Positions 49,581-57,956 of a stretch of DNA of 64,000 bases are shown piece after piece. This DNA is from Chitinibacter sp046530675. GTDB taxonomy: Bacteria; Pseudomonadota; Gammaproteobacteria; Burkholderiales; Chitinibacteraceae. The notes beneath the pieces were generated by a model. It ran no database searches, was not told where the DNA came from, and saw nothing but the letters and a program-made list of their open reading frames with translations. The DNA lies in the NCBI RefSeq assembly GCF_046530675.1, contig NZ_CP172558.1:2480001-2544000 (forward strand). Direction: 5' to 3'. Made by a program: the position numbers and the translations under genes. Every line of letters begins with the position of its first letter. Position 1 is the stretch's first letter.

Positions 49581-52166
49581 GTGTTAGTAGCCTACCGTCA
49601 ACATGTAGCCGAGCGCGCCGCGCAAGGCATTGCACCACTGCCACTGTCTGCACAACAAACAGCCGATCTGATTTCATTGCTGCAAAATCCGCCTGCTGGC
49701 GAAGAAGCCTTTCTGGTAGAGCTGCTGACGCACCGTGTTCCTGCCGGTGTTGATGATGCTGCCAAAGTGAAAGCCGCGTTTCTGGCTGCCGTTGCCAATG
49801 GCAGCGAGAAATGTGCCCTGATTTCTCGCGCCAAAGCGACCGAGTTGCTCGGCACGATGCTGGGTGGTTTTAACATCAAGCCGCAAATCGACCTGCTCGG
49901 CGACGCTGAAGTGGGTGGCATTGCTGCTGAAGGCCTGAAAAAAACCTTGTTGATGTTTGACTACTTCCACGATGTGAAAGAGCTGGCAGACGCAGGCAAT
50001 GCGAATGCGAAAGCCGTTCTGCAATCTTGGGCTGACGCTGAGTGGTTCACTAGCCGCCCGGAAGTGCCAAAACAAGTCACTGTGACGGTATTCAAAGTCA
50101 CAGGCGAAACCAATACCGACGACTTGTCGCCAGCGCCAGATGCTTGGTCACGCCCAGATATTCCATTGCACGCTTTGGCGATGCTGAAAAATCCACGCGA
50201 AGGCATCGTGGCTGACGTGCCAGGCCAGGTTGGCCCAATGAAACAAATCGTTGAGCTGCAGAAAAAAGGCCACCCAATCGCTTATGTTGGCGACGTGGTG
50301 GGTACTGGTTCATCACGTAAATCAGCAACCAACTCGGTGCTGTGGTGGACCGGTGAAGATATTCCATTCGTGCCAAACAAACGCTTCGGCGGTTACTGCG
50401 TAGGCGGCAAGATCGCGCCGATCTTCTTTAATACCATGGAAGACGCGGGCGCATTGCCAATCGAGTTTGATGTAACCAATCTGCATATGGGCGACGTGAT
50501 CACGATCTACCCATACGAAGGTAAAGTTGAAAAAGACGGCCAAGTCGTGACGACTTTCAGTCTGAAAACTGAAGTATTGCTCGACGAAGTACGCGCTGGT
50601 GGCCGTATCAACCTGATTATCGGCCGCGGTTTGACTTCGAAAGCACGCGAAGCTCTGGGTCTGGCACCATCGACTACATTCCGTCTGCCACAAGACCCAG
50701 CCGATTCTGGCAAAGGCTTTAGCCAAGCACAGAAAATGGTCGGTCGTGCTTGTGGTTTGCCAGAAGGCCAAGGCGTACGCCCAGGTACATACTGCGAACC
50801 AAAAATGACTTCGGTTGGTTCGCAAGACACGACAGGCCCAATGACGCGCGACGAGTTGAAAGACTTGGCGTGTCTTGGCTTCTCAGCTGACTTGGTGATG
50901 CAATCGTTCTGCCACACTGCGGCGTATCCAAAACCAGTTGACGTAAAAACACACCACACACTGCCAGAATTCATCCGCAATCGTGGCGGCGTTTCGCTGC
51001 GCCCAGGCGACGGCGTGATTCACTCATGGCTGAACCGCATGTTGATGCCGGATACCGTAGGTACCGGTGGCGACTCGCATACCCGTTTCCCTATCGGTAT
51101 TTCATTCCCAGCCGGTTCTGGCTTGGTGGCGTTTGCTGCAGCGACTGGCGTGATGCCACTCGATATGCCTGAGTCAGTGTTGGTTCGCTTCAAAGGCGAA
51201 TTGCAGCCAGGCATCACTTTGCGTGATCTGGTGAACGCGATTCCTCTGTACGCGATCAAAGCCGGTCTGTTGACCGTAGCGAAAGCGGGCAAGAAAAACA
51301 TTTTCTCTGGCCGTATCCTCGAAATCGAAGGCTTGCCAGATCTGAAAGTGGAACAAGCATTTGAGTTGACCGATGCATCTGCCGAGCGTTCTGCAGCGGG
51401 TTGTTCAGTTCGCCTGAACAAAGAACCTATCGCTGAATACCTGCAATCGAATATCGTTCTGCTCAAATCTATGATCGCCAACGGTTACGGTGACGCGAAA
51501 ACACTGGCACGCCGCGTGAAGAGCATGGAAGCCTGGTTGGCCAATCCAAGCCTGATCGAGCCAGATGCGGACGCAGAATACGCAGCCGTGATCGAAATCG
51601 ACTTGGCCGACGTTAAAGAGCCGATTCTGGCCTGCCCGAACGATCCGGATGATGTGAAAGTATTGTCTGAAGTGGCTGGCACCAAGATTGACGAAGTGTT
51701 TATCGGCTCTTGCATGACCAATATCGGCCACTTCCGTGCAGCGGGTAAATTGCTCGAAGGCAAACGTGATCTGCCAACCAAATTGTGGATCGCGCCACCG
51801 ACCAAAATGGACGCACAGCAGTTGACCGAAGAAGGCTACTACGGCACATTCGGCGCAGCAGGTGCGCGTACTGAAATGCCAGGTTGCTCATTGTGCATGG
51901 GTAACCAGGCACAAGTTCGCGAAGGCGCGACCGTGGTTTCGACGTCAACGCGTAACTTCCCGAACCGTTTGGGCAAAAACACCAATGTGTTCCTGTCGTC
52001 AGCCGAATTGGCTGCGATTGCTTCACGTCTGGGTCGTATCCCTACGGTTGAAGAATACATGGCCGACGTGGGCGTTCTCGATAGCAAATCGGCAGAAGTT
52101 TATAAATACCTGAACTTCAACCAGATCGAGTCTTACCAGGCTGAAGCTAATTCAGTGCAAGCTTAA
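49581..52166 (+). CDS. acnB: Aconitate hydratase B
   Basis: AcnB is the main TCA-cycle aconitase, with a [4Fe-4S] cluster. It has 861 residues, starting at GTG 49581 with AAAAAGG upstream and giving VLVAYRQHVAERAAQGIAPL. The N-terminal HEAT-like domain precedes swivel and catalytic domains, as in AcnB. GTGGDSHTRFPIGISFPAGS, IGSCMTNIGHFRAAG and PGCSLCMGNQAQV supply the cluster cysteines. A repeat element and a terminator follow. Confidence 0.97.
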   Translation: MLVAYRQHVAERAAQGIAPLPLSAQQTADLISLLQNPPAGEEAFLVELLTHRVPAGVDDAAKVKAAFLAAVANGSEKCALISRAKATELLGTMLGGFNIKPQIDLLGDAEVGGIAAEGLKKTLLMFDYFHDVKELADAGNANAKAVLQSWADAEWFTSRPEVPKQVTVTVFKVTGETNTDDLSPAPDAWSRPDIPLHALAMLKNPREGIVADVPGQVGPMKQIVELQKKGHPIAYVGDVVGTGSSRKSATNSVLWWTGEDIPFVPNKRFGGYCVGGKIAPIFFNTMEDAGALPIEFDVTNLHMGDVITIYPYEGKVEKDGQVVTTFSLKTEVLLDEVRAGGRINLIIGRGLTSKAREALGLAPSTTFRLPQDPADSGKGFSQAQKMVGRACGLPEGQGVRPGTYCEPKMTSVGSQDTTGPMTRDELKDLACLGFSADLVMQSFCHTAAYPKPVDVKTHHTLPEFIRNRGGVSLRPGDGVIHSWLNRMLMPDTVGTGGDSHTRFPIGISFPAGSGLVAFAAATGVMPLDMPESVLVRFKGELQPGITLRDLVNAIPLYAIKAGLLTVAKAGKKNIFSGRILEIEGLPDLKVEQAFELTDASAERSAAGCSVRLNKEPIAEYLQSNIVLLKSMIANGYGDAKTLARRVKSMEAWLANPSLIEPDADAEYAAVIEIDLADVKEPILACPNDPDDVKVLSEVAGTKIDEVFIGSCMTNIGHFRAAGKLLEGKRDLPTKLWIAPPTKMDAQQLTEEGYYGTFGAAGARTEMPGCSLCMGNQAQVREGATVVSTSTRNFPNRLGKNTNVFLSSAELAAIASRLGRIPTVEEYMADVGVLDSKSAEVYKYLNFNQIESYQAEANSVQA

Positions 52167-52174
52167 GTAGGCCA

Positions 52175-52269
52175 GCAAAAATTTTCCAGCATCGTTACCT
52201 CGCCTTGTCGTACTACCTGTACTGCCTGCGGCTTTGGTGCCTTACTGGAAAACTTTTGCACGGTTACTT
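52175..52269. repeat. 95-bp intergenic repeat, copy 1 (after acnB)
   Basis: Bounded by the near-perfect inverted repeat GCAAAAATTTTCCAG (52175-52189) and CTGGAAAACTTTTGC (52245-52259). The core AGCATCGTTACCTCGCCTTG is shared with copy 2 at 59892-59985. It begins 9 bases after the acnB stop. Confidence 0.8.
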
Positions 52270-52285
52270 AAATGGCAAACAATAG

Positions 52286-52318
52286 CAAAAAGCCCCGATT
52301 TTAATCGGGGCTTTTTTT
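52286..52318 (+). terminator. acnB terminator
   Basis: AAAAAGCCCCGATT-TTAATCGGGGCTTTTTTT: stem GCCCCGATT/AATCGGGGC with A and T tails. Confidence 0.92.
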
Positions 52319-52341
52319 ATCTGTTTAATCAAATACTGTGC

Positions 52342-52392
52342 CTGGTATATCAATAAAAGCTAATTATTTAGTGCTATTTGTTGATATACCCC
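52342..52392. repeat. 47-bp GGTAT-N37-ATACC element at the carbonic anhydrase 3' end
   Basis: GGTAT 52344-52348 and ATACC 52386-52390, extended to GGTATATC/GATATACC. It ends directly against the stop codon of the minus-strand gene. The inner AGCTAA/TTAGTGCT also pair. Confidence 0.7.
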
Positions 52393-53178
52393 TCAATTGC
52401 TGTCGAGCACCGCGCGGTCAAATAGCGATTGCAACGGTCTGGCATTCATCGCAAATTCGCGCTTGAAACGTGCAATCTGTTTGGCTGAAATTGACAAAGG
52501 TTGCTTGAGAACAATCCAGCGTACGCCTTCTGAGCAGGGTGGCGTTGTTAATGAACCCATAAAGGTCCAGTAGTTAAGTTTGGCAGGCAATAGGCGGGCG
52601 ACGTTATACTGAACTTCATCAAAAATCAGGGTTTCATTGTGCCCAGCAGGGAGCTTGGCCCAGAACTGATTGAATAATGGGTGATCGGTTTTACCCTGAT
52701 TGATCAGCAGCGCGACGACAGCGAGCTGACCCGCGTCATTTTTATGAACCAGATGCGCAACCATAGGGTAGCGCTTGCCGCCAATGGCTTCTTCACTGGG
52801 CGTGTGAAAATGAAATTGCAGTAGCTGGTAGCGATCATTGCCAATATTGAGATAACTGCCTGCATCATAATTGAGCTGGATCGTGTGGCCATTGTTCTGG
52901 ATATTCAGTTTGCTGTGCTGATAGTTAAATTGCAATGCTTCCAGTTGCTGCGAGTAAACTTCGCTGATATTGATCGGCGATTGTTGCCGACCCGATTTGC
53001 ACAGCGCAAATTCAGGCTGCATATTGCCCCAGTCGTCAGGGCCGGTACTGCCCGAGTAGCTCCAGTGTGCTGCCGCTGGTGAGCCGGTTTTCGCATGATG
53101 CGGCGTTGTCGGGCTGGCATGGCTGGCTGTGCTGAATAAAAGGCCGCTGATAATGCTGATTTTTAACCATGGAAACAT
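52393..53178 (-). CDS. Alpha-type carbonic anhydrase, periplasmic
   Basis: It hydrates CO2 with a zinc ion held by three histidines: His123 and His125 in QFHFHTPSEE, and His142 in AHLVH. The 261-residue protein begins with a signal peptide (WLKISIISGLLFSTASHASP). Cys60 and the Cys of TTPPCSEGVRW (about 216) can form the usual disulfide. HWSYSGSTGPDDWG and SPINIS are family motifs. The likely role is CO2/bicarbonate balance in the periplasm. Confidence 0.93.
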   Translation of the reverse strand: MFPWLKISIISGLLFSTASHASPTTPHHAKTGSPAAAHWSYSGSTGPDDWGNMQPEFALCKSGRQQSPINISEVYSQQLEALQFNYQHSKLNIQNNGHTIQLNYDAGSYLNIGNDRYQLLQFHFHTPSEEAIGGKRYPMVAHLVHKNDAGQLAVVALLINQGKTDHPLFNQFWAKLPAGHNETLIFDEVQYNVARLLPAKLNYWTFMGSLTTPPCSEGVRWIVLKQPLSISAKQIARFKREFAMNARPLQSLFDRAVLDSN

Positions 53179-53319
53179 TTTTTTAAGCTCAGCAGGGTTG
53201 GACTTTTGTAGTTTAGGTTGCTCGTCTGTGCAAATCTAAAATAATTTTTTGGATGTCAGTGGGATCAATTGCTTCGACGATATAATCTTATCAATTCTAT
53301 TGAACCCAATTGATCGACC

Positions 53320-53811
53320 ATGCCCCCAATTGAAGGTCCGGTATTTCAGGCTCAATTGCCATTTCGCTGGCAATCAGCTCATCAGCCCATAGCAAGCAAT
53401 GATGCTGAAGTATTGCGTTATCTGATTGTGCTGGCTGATTTTGAGCAAAACCATCTCAGTCTTGAGCTGGCACAAGCCAAGCAGGACTTGCTGCTGATCT
53501 GGATGGCCAAACAGCGTGATATTGCTTTGCCGCAAACCACCGCTTTGACCGTTGGGATGAATAAGCTGGCCTGGCTGAACCAGAGCCCGCTTAACGTCGG
53601 CGAAACGGGGGTCGTCGAATTTTCATTTTCGATTGATTTTCCCTTGTTGCTGTCTTTCAAAGCCAGAATCATCGAATCAAAATTAACCGGGCAATATTAT
53701 CAATGTGTCGCTGAAATTCTGTCGCTCAGCCCGGCGGTTCAGGATCAATTTGAACAAACCGTATTTCGTCATCATCGCAGGGCGGTGCAGCAGGCTCGCC
53801 AATCCAGATAG
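53320..53811 (+). CDS. PilZ-like domain protein
   Basis: A 163-residue protein resembling the small PilZ-related proteins of Betaproteobacteria and Pseudomonas. The N-terminal half has a helix LVLADFEQNHLSLELAQAKQ followed by LLIWMAK. The middle LNVGETGVVEFSFSIDFPLL and the end FEQTVFRHHRRAVQQAR fit the barrel and C-terminal helix. The canonical c-di-GMP motif RxxxR...D/NxSxxG is not visible, so binding is uncertain. A TATAAT lies 34 bases upstream. The gene is 11 bases before ung. Confidence 0.6.
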   Translation: MPPIEGPVFQAQLPFRWQSAHQPIASNDAEVLRYLIVLADFEQNHLSLELAQAKQDLLLIWMAKQRDIALPQTTALTVGMNKLAWLNQSPLNVGETGVVEFSFSIDFPLLLSFKARIIESKLTGQYYQCVAEILSLSPAVQDQFEQTVFRHHRRAVQQARQSR

Positions 53812-53822
53812 AACAATCCTTC

Positions 53823-54500
53823 ATGAATTTACTGTCACAAATTCCTTCGGCCTGGCGCAGCGCGCTCTCCGAAGTGATGAAAAACCCCAAAATCGCCAGA
53901 CTGGAACAGTTTCTGGCGCAAGAGCTGCAAGAGCAGCAGGTTTATCCGCCGCAGCAACAATGGTTTCATGCGCTCGAAACGCTCAAGCCCGACGAAGTCA
54001 AAGTCGTGATTCTCGGGCAAGACCCGTATCACGGCGAAGGCGAAGCGCATGGGCTGGCTTTTTCGGTGCCGCATGGCATCAAAACGCCGCCTTCATTGCG
54101 CAATATCTGGCAGGAACTGGCACGCGATTTTGGCCTGACGCCGCCGCAGCATGGCAATCTGGCGGGCTGGGCAGAGCAGGGTGTCTTGCTGCTCAATACC
54201 TCGCTGACAGTTCGTGCCGATTGTGCGGGTTCGCACGGCAAACAAGGCTGGGATCTGATCAGCAATGCACTGATTGAGCATCTGGCACAAACGCAAAGCC
54301 AGCTGGTCTTTATGCTCTGGGGCGCGCATGCGCAAAAACGGACGGCTTTAATTGATGAGGCACAGCATTGTGTTCTGAAGTCGGTTCATCCATCACCGCT
54401 GTCGGCTTATCGTGGATTTATCGGTTGCGGACATTTTTCAGCAGCCAATGCCTATTTGCTTGAACAGCAAAAAAAGGCAATTGACTGGGAAAATGCCTGA
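53823..54500 (+). CDS. ung: Uracil-DNA glycosylase
   Basis: Ung removes uracil from DNA. The 225-residue family 1 enzyme has the catalytic GQDPYHGEGEAHGLAFSV with Asp67, GVLLLNTSLTV, and the leucine loop HPSPLSAYRGF. Length and motifs are complete. Confidence 0.97.
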   Translation: MNLLSQIPSAWRSALSEVMKNPKIARLEQFLAQELQEQQVYPPQQQWFHALETLKPDEVKVVILGQDPYHGEGEAHGLAFSVPHGIKTPPSLRNIWQELARDFGLTPPQHGNLAGWAEQGVLLLNTSLTVRADCAGSHGKQGWDLISNALIEHLAQTQSQLVFMLWGAHAQKRTALIDEAQHCVLKSVHPSPLSAYRGFIGCGHFSAANAYLLEQQKKAIDWENA

Positions 54501-54624
54501 TCATGATCATCAGTTTGCGTTAAATTTATTTCGATACGGCATAAAGCCATAGACCATGGCAAAATGAAAATGTCGGTCATTAATTTCAATCGCCCCTTAT
54601 TCAATCGGATCGGACGAGCTTATT

Positions 54625-56403
54625 TTGAAAATCATTCTGAATCATTTAGGTTTTGAGCCAAAAAGTTATAAAACAGCCTTGATTGACGCTCCTGCTGATG
54701 CACTGAGCGGAAAAACTTTCACGGTTTACGATAAGAAAACGCGTCAGGCACTCCACCGTGGCTCTGTGCTTGCCCAGGGGGGGGTTGCCAATTGGACTTA
54801 TGGTGACGGCAAAAAGCGTTATTACTGGCAAGCCGATTTTTCCGAGCTCGATACTGTGGGCGAGTATTTTATTGCTGTGGATGACATGCAACCGCCACTG
54901 GTATCGGCTACGTTCAAAATTGCACCGCATCTGTTGGGCGAATTGCTGATTTCCGACATTGTTCATTACATCAAGGGGCAGCGTTGCACCGGTATTTTTG
55001 ATCAGGTCGATAATGCGGCGCTGATCGTTGGCAGCGAAATGCGACATGATGTGCATGGTGGCTGGTACGATGCATCGGGTGACGCGTCAAAATACCTGTC
55101 TCATCTGTCATTTGCCCAGTATATGAATCCGCAGCAAACGCCGCAGGTCGTCTGGAATCTGATCGATGGTTTGCAGATGCTGGCCGCCCGTCCGGCCTGG
55201 CTCGAAGCGCATATCAAATCGGGCCTGATTGCGGATGATGCGAAACAAATCGCTTTTTTCAATAAATGGTTTTTCGAACGCATCACTGACGAAGCCTGCC
55301 ACGGCGCAGATTTTCTTGTTCGCATGCAATCGGAGCAGGGTTATTTCTATATGACCGTTTTCGATCAGTGGAGCAAAGACGAAACGCGCCGCGAAATCTG
55401 CGAATACAAAACCAATAAAGGCGACAAATACGCTACATATCAGTCGGCTTACCGTCAAGGCGGTGGCGCGGCAATTGCGGCACTGGCTCGCGCATCGACT
55501 TTGGCACGCGACGGCGAGTTTAGCCGCGAAACCTATCTGAACGCTGCACGTTGCGGTTTTGACGATCTGGAAAAAAATAATCTGAGCTATCTGGAAGACG
55601 GCGTCGAAAACATCATCGACGATTATTGTGCACTGTTGGCGACCAGCGAATTGTTTGCCGCGACCCAAGAGGCGCAATACCAGAGTGCTGCCGAGCTGCG
55701 CGTGAAAAATCTACTCGCTCGCCAGCAAGCTGAAGGCTGGTTTGTTGCCGATCACCAAGCTCAGCGCAGTTTTTTCCACGCCGCTGAAGCCGGTTTGCCG
55801 TATATCGCGCTAATGCGCTTTATCGAAGTCTGCCCGGCGAGCGCCTTGGTCGAACAAATCATAGCTGCGCTGCGCAAAGCGTATGAGTATGAACTCAGAA
55901 TTACCTTTGCCGAAGTGAATAACCCCTTCGGGTATCCGCGTCAACACGTTATGCAGGATGGCATAGCGGGCAATACCCAGTTCTTTATCCCGCATGACAA
56001 TGGGACTGGCTACTGGTGGCAGGGTGAAAATGCACGGCTGGGTTCAATTGCTGCAGCGGCGGCGCGCGCACAAGTTCTGTTCTCCAATGAGCCCGAGTTT
56101 GTTCAGCAGCTCGCACGCTATGAGCAATCTTCGCTCGATTGGGTACTCGGTAACAATCCGTTTGACGCGTGCATGCTGCAAGGCTGGGGGCACAATAATC
56201 CGCGCTACGAGCCGGGCTTTTTCAATGCTGCTGGCGGTGTCTGCAACGGGATTACCAGTGGCCTGGATGACGAAACCGACATCGATTTCCGCCCAAGCGA
56301 AATAGCAACGATGGCCAATAGCTGGCGCTGGACCGAGCAATGGATGCCGCATGCGGCGTGGCTCTATCTGGCGCTTTGCCATCGCGTGAGCAAGCCAGTT
56401 TAA
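54625..56403 (+). CDS. Glycoside hydrolase family 9 enzyme (chitobiase/glucosaminidase-like)
   Basis: A 592-residue enzyme. The N-terminal Ig-like CelD_N domain (about 1-95, KIILNHLGFEPKSYKTALI) is followed by a GH9 (alpha/alpha)6 barrel. HGGWYDASGDASKYLSHLS near 145-165 carries the catalytic-base aspartates, and WVLGNNPFDACML, then WRWTEQWMPHAAWLYLAL, match the C-terminal part. No signal peptide is visible, so it probably acts in the cytoplasm on imported chito-oligosaccharides, as known for Vibrio-type GH9 enzymes; the substrate is inferred. The start appears to be TTG 54625 with GGACGAG upstream. A 47-bp element copy lies at 55931-55977. Confidence 0.85.
   Translation: MKIILNHLGFEPKSYKTALIDAPADALSGKTFTVYDKKTRQALHRGSVLAQGGVANWTYGDGKKRYYWQADFSELDTVGEYFIAVDDMQPPLVSATFKIAPHLLGELLISDIVHYIKGQRCTGIFDQVDNAALIVGSEMRHDVHGGWYDASGDASKYLSHLSFAQYMNPQQTPQVVWNLIDGLQMLAARPAWLEAHIKSGLIADDAKQIAFFNKWFFERITDEACHGADFLVRMQSEQGYFYMTVFDQWSKDETRREICEYKTNKGDKYATYQSAYRQGGGAAIAALARASTLARDGEFSRETYLNAARCGFDDLEKNNLSYLEDGVENIIDDYCALLATSELFAATQEAQYQSAAELRVKNLLARQQAEGWFVADHQAQRSFFHAAEAGLPYIALMRFIEVCPASALVEQIIAALRKAYEYELRITFAEVNNPFGYPRQHVMQDGIAGNTQFFIPHDNGTGYWWQGENARLGSIAAAAARAQVLFSNEPEFVQQLARYEQSSLDWVLGNNPFDACMLQGWGHNNPRYEPGFFNAAGGVCNGITSGLDDETDIDFRPSEIATMANSWRWTEQWMPHAAWLYLALCHRVSKPV
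55931..55977. repeat. 47-bp GGTAT-N37-ATACC element, copy in the GH9 gene
   Basis: GGTAT 55931-55935 and ATACC 55973-55977, extended to GGGTAT/ATACCC. It encodes GYPRQHVMQDGIAGNT within the conserved NPFGYPRQ region. Confidence 0.6.
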
Positions 56404-56437
56404 GCATCGCAATTGAAGAATCAAAAAAGGACAAAAA

Positions 56438-57442
56438 ATGGCCATCATCGTTACCGGCGCAGCCGGCTTCATCGGCTCGAATATCATCAAAGCGCTCAAT
56501 GAACGCGGTGAAACCGACATTATCGCGGTCGACAATCTGACTCGCGGCGATAAATTTCGCAATCTGGCCGATCTGCAAATCGCCCATTACCTCGATAAAC
56601 ACGACTTTATCGAAGAGCTTTCCGTTGGCGCTTTCGACGGCATGGTAACTGCGGTGCTGCATCAGGGCGCTTGTTCGGACACGATGGAGCACAACGGCAA
56701 GTACATGATGGACAATAACTATCAGTACACGCTGAGCCTGTTTGAATGGTGTCAGGCTGAGGAAGCTCAATTTCTGTACGCCTCATCGGCAGCAACGTAT
56801 GGCAATGGCGAGAACGGCTTTATCGAGACGCCGGATTGCGAAAAGCCGCTGAATGTTTATGGCTATTCCAAGCTGCTATTCGATCAAGTCTTGCGTCAAC
56901 GCATGGCTGCCGGTGAAATTACCGCGCAAGTCGCCGGTTTCCGCTATTTCAACGTGTACGGCCCGCGTGAATGGCATAAGGAACGCATGGCGTCGGTGGC
57001 TTTTCATCATTTCAACCAGTATCAGGCCAGCGGCAAGGTTAAATTATTCGGCGAATATAACGGCTATCCGGCAGGCGGCCATACGCGCGATTTCGTGTCG
57101 GTCGAAGATATTGTAAAAGTGAACCTGTGGTTTCTGGAAAACCCCGAAGTTTGCGGGATTTACAACGTCGGCACCGGCCATGCGCAGCCGTTTAACGACA
57201 TCGCGATCACTGCTGTGAATACCTGCCGCCTTGCCGAGGGCAAATCACCGTTGAGTCTCGACGAAATGCTCGCGCAGGGCATTCTGGAATACACCGATTT
57301 TCCGGAAGCGCTCAAAGGCAAGTACCAGTGTTTTACCGAAGCCGACCTGACTTTACTGCGCGAAGCGGGCTATCAGGAAAAATTCCTGACGGTGCAGGAA
57401 GGCGTACAGCGCTATGTGGAAAATCTATTGGGTCAGCGCTAA
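56438..57442 (+). CDS. hldD: ADP-L-glycero-D-manno-heptose 6-epimerase
   Basis: HldD (RfaD) epimerises ADP-heptose for LPS inner core. A 334-residue extended SDR: IIVTGAAGFIGSNIIKALNE binds NADP, LHQGACSDTMEHNGKYMMDN is specific for this family, YGYSK near 139-143 holds the Tyr/Lys pair, and RYFNVYGPREWHK follows. AAAAGGAC precedes the ATG. It completes the heptose pathway with rfaE1. Confidence 0.95.
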   Translation: MAIIVTGAAGFIGSNIIKALNERGETDIIAVDNLTRGDKFRNLADLQIAHYLDKHDFIEELSVGAFDGMVTAVLHQGACSDTMEHNGKYMMDNNYQYTLSLFEWCQAEEAQFLYASSAATYGNGENGFIETPDCEKPLNVYGYSKLLFDQVLRQRMAAGEITAQVAGFRYFNVYGPREWHKERMASVAFHHFNQYQASGKVKLFGEYNGYPAGGHTRDFVSVEDIVKVNLWFLENPEVCGIYNVGTGHAQPFNDIAITAVNTCRLAEGKSPLSLDEMLAQGILEYTDFPEALKGKYQCFTEADLTLLREAGYQEKFLTVQEGVQRYVENLLGQR

Positions 57443-57476
57443 GCTGGTTGCAGTCTTATTTGATTATGGAGTTCAT

Positions 57477-57899
57477 ATGCGTCTTTCAATCGGGTTGATG
57501 CTGGCAGTCTTTGCATTGACTGCACACGCCGAAGTTTACAAATGGGTCGATGCCAATGGTCGGGTTTTTTACTCGGATCAGCCGCCACCGGCGAATGCGG
57601 GCAAAGCCAAAAAAATCAATGTGAAAGAAACTGCCGTAACCAGCGTGGCCTCACCGAAGAAAACGGCTGAAGCCAGCAAGGCCGCTTCGCAAGCCGCTAG
57701 CGCCACGCCGGCACCAACGGTGAAACCGCCGATTGATGAAGCTGCGTGCAATGCGGCGCTTGAACGACTCAATTTCCTGCTGGGGGCCAAGCTGTTCAAG
57801 GAAGTCAATGAAAAAGGCGAAGTCGAATTTTTAGAAGCCAACAAGAAAAGCCAGGAAATTGCTGATAAAAAAGCGTATCTGGAGAAAAATTGTCGCTGA
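57477..57899 (+). CDS. DUF4124 domain-containing periplasmic protein
   Basis: A 140-residue exported protein. The signal peptide MRLSIGLMLAVFALTAHA is followed by the DUF4124 motif EVYKWVDANGRVFYSDQPPP. Then comes an Ala/Lys/Pro-rich linker and a helical C-terminus with two cysteines (ACNAALERL and KNCR) that may pair. Function unknown. GGAG precedes ATG 57477; the frame is open to 57414 inside hldD. Confidence 0.85.
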   Translation: MRLSIGLMLAVFALTAHAEVYKWVDANGRVFYSDQPPPANAGKAKKINVKETAVTSVASPKKTAEASKAASQAASATPAPTVKPPIDEAACNAALERLNFLLGAKLFKEVNEKGEVEFLEANKKSQEIADKKAYLEKNCR

Positions 57900-57921
57900 T
57901 TCAGCGAGATTTGGACATTTA

Positions 57922-57951
57922 AACAAGGGCGCTAACTGCGCCCTTGTTTTT
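57922..57951. terminator. Bidirectional terminator between the DUF4124 and LplT-PlsC genes
   Basis: AACAAGGGCGC-TAACT-GCGCCCTTGTT followed by TTT. It serves the convergent genes on both strands. Confidence 0.9.
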
Positions 57952-57956
57952 GGACG

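Noticed and set aside
5832..52392. Idea that the intergenic 47-bp elements are integron attC sites or a CRISPR array
   Set aside because: They lack the GTTRRRY/RYYYAAC ends, are scattered singly, have differing interiors and are not next to an integrase or cas gene.
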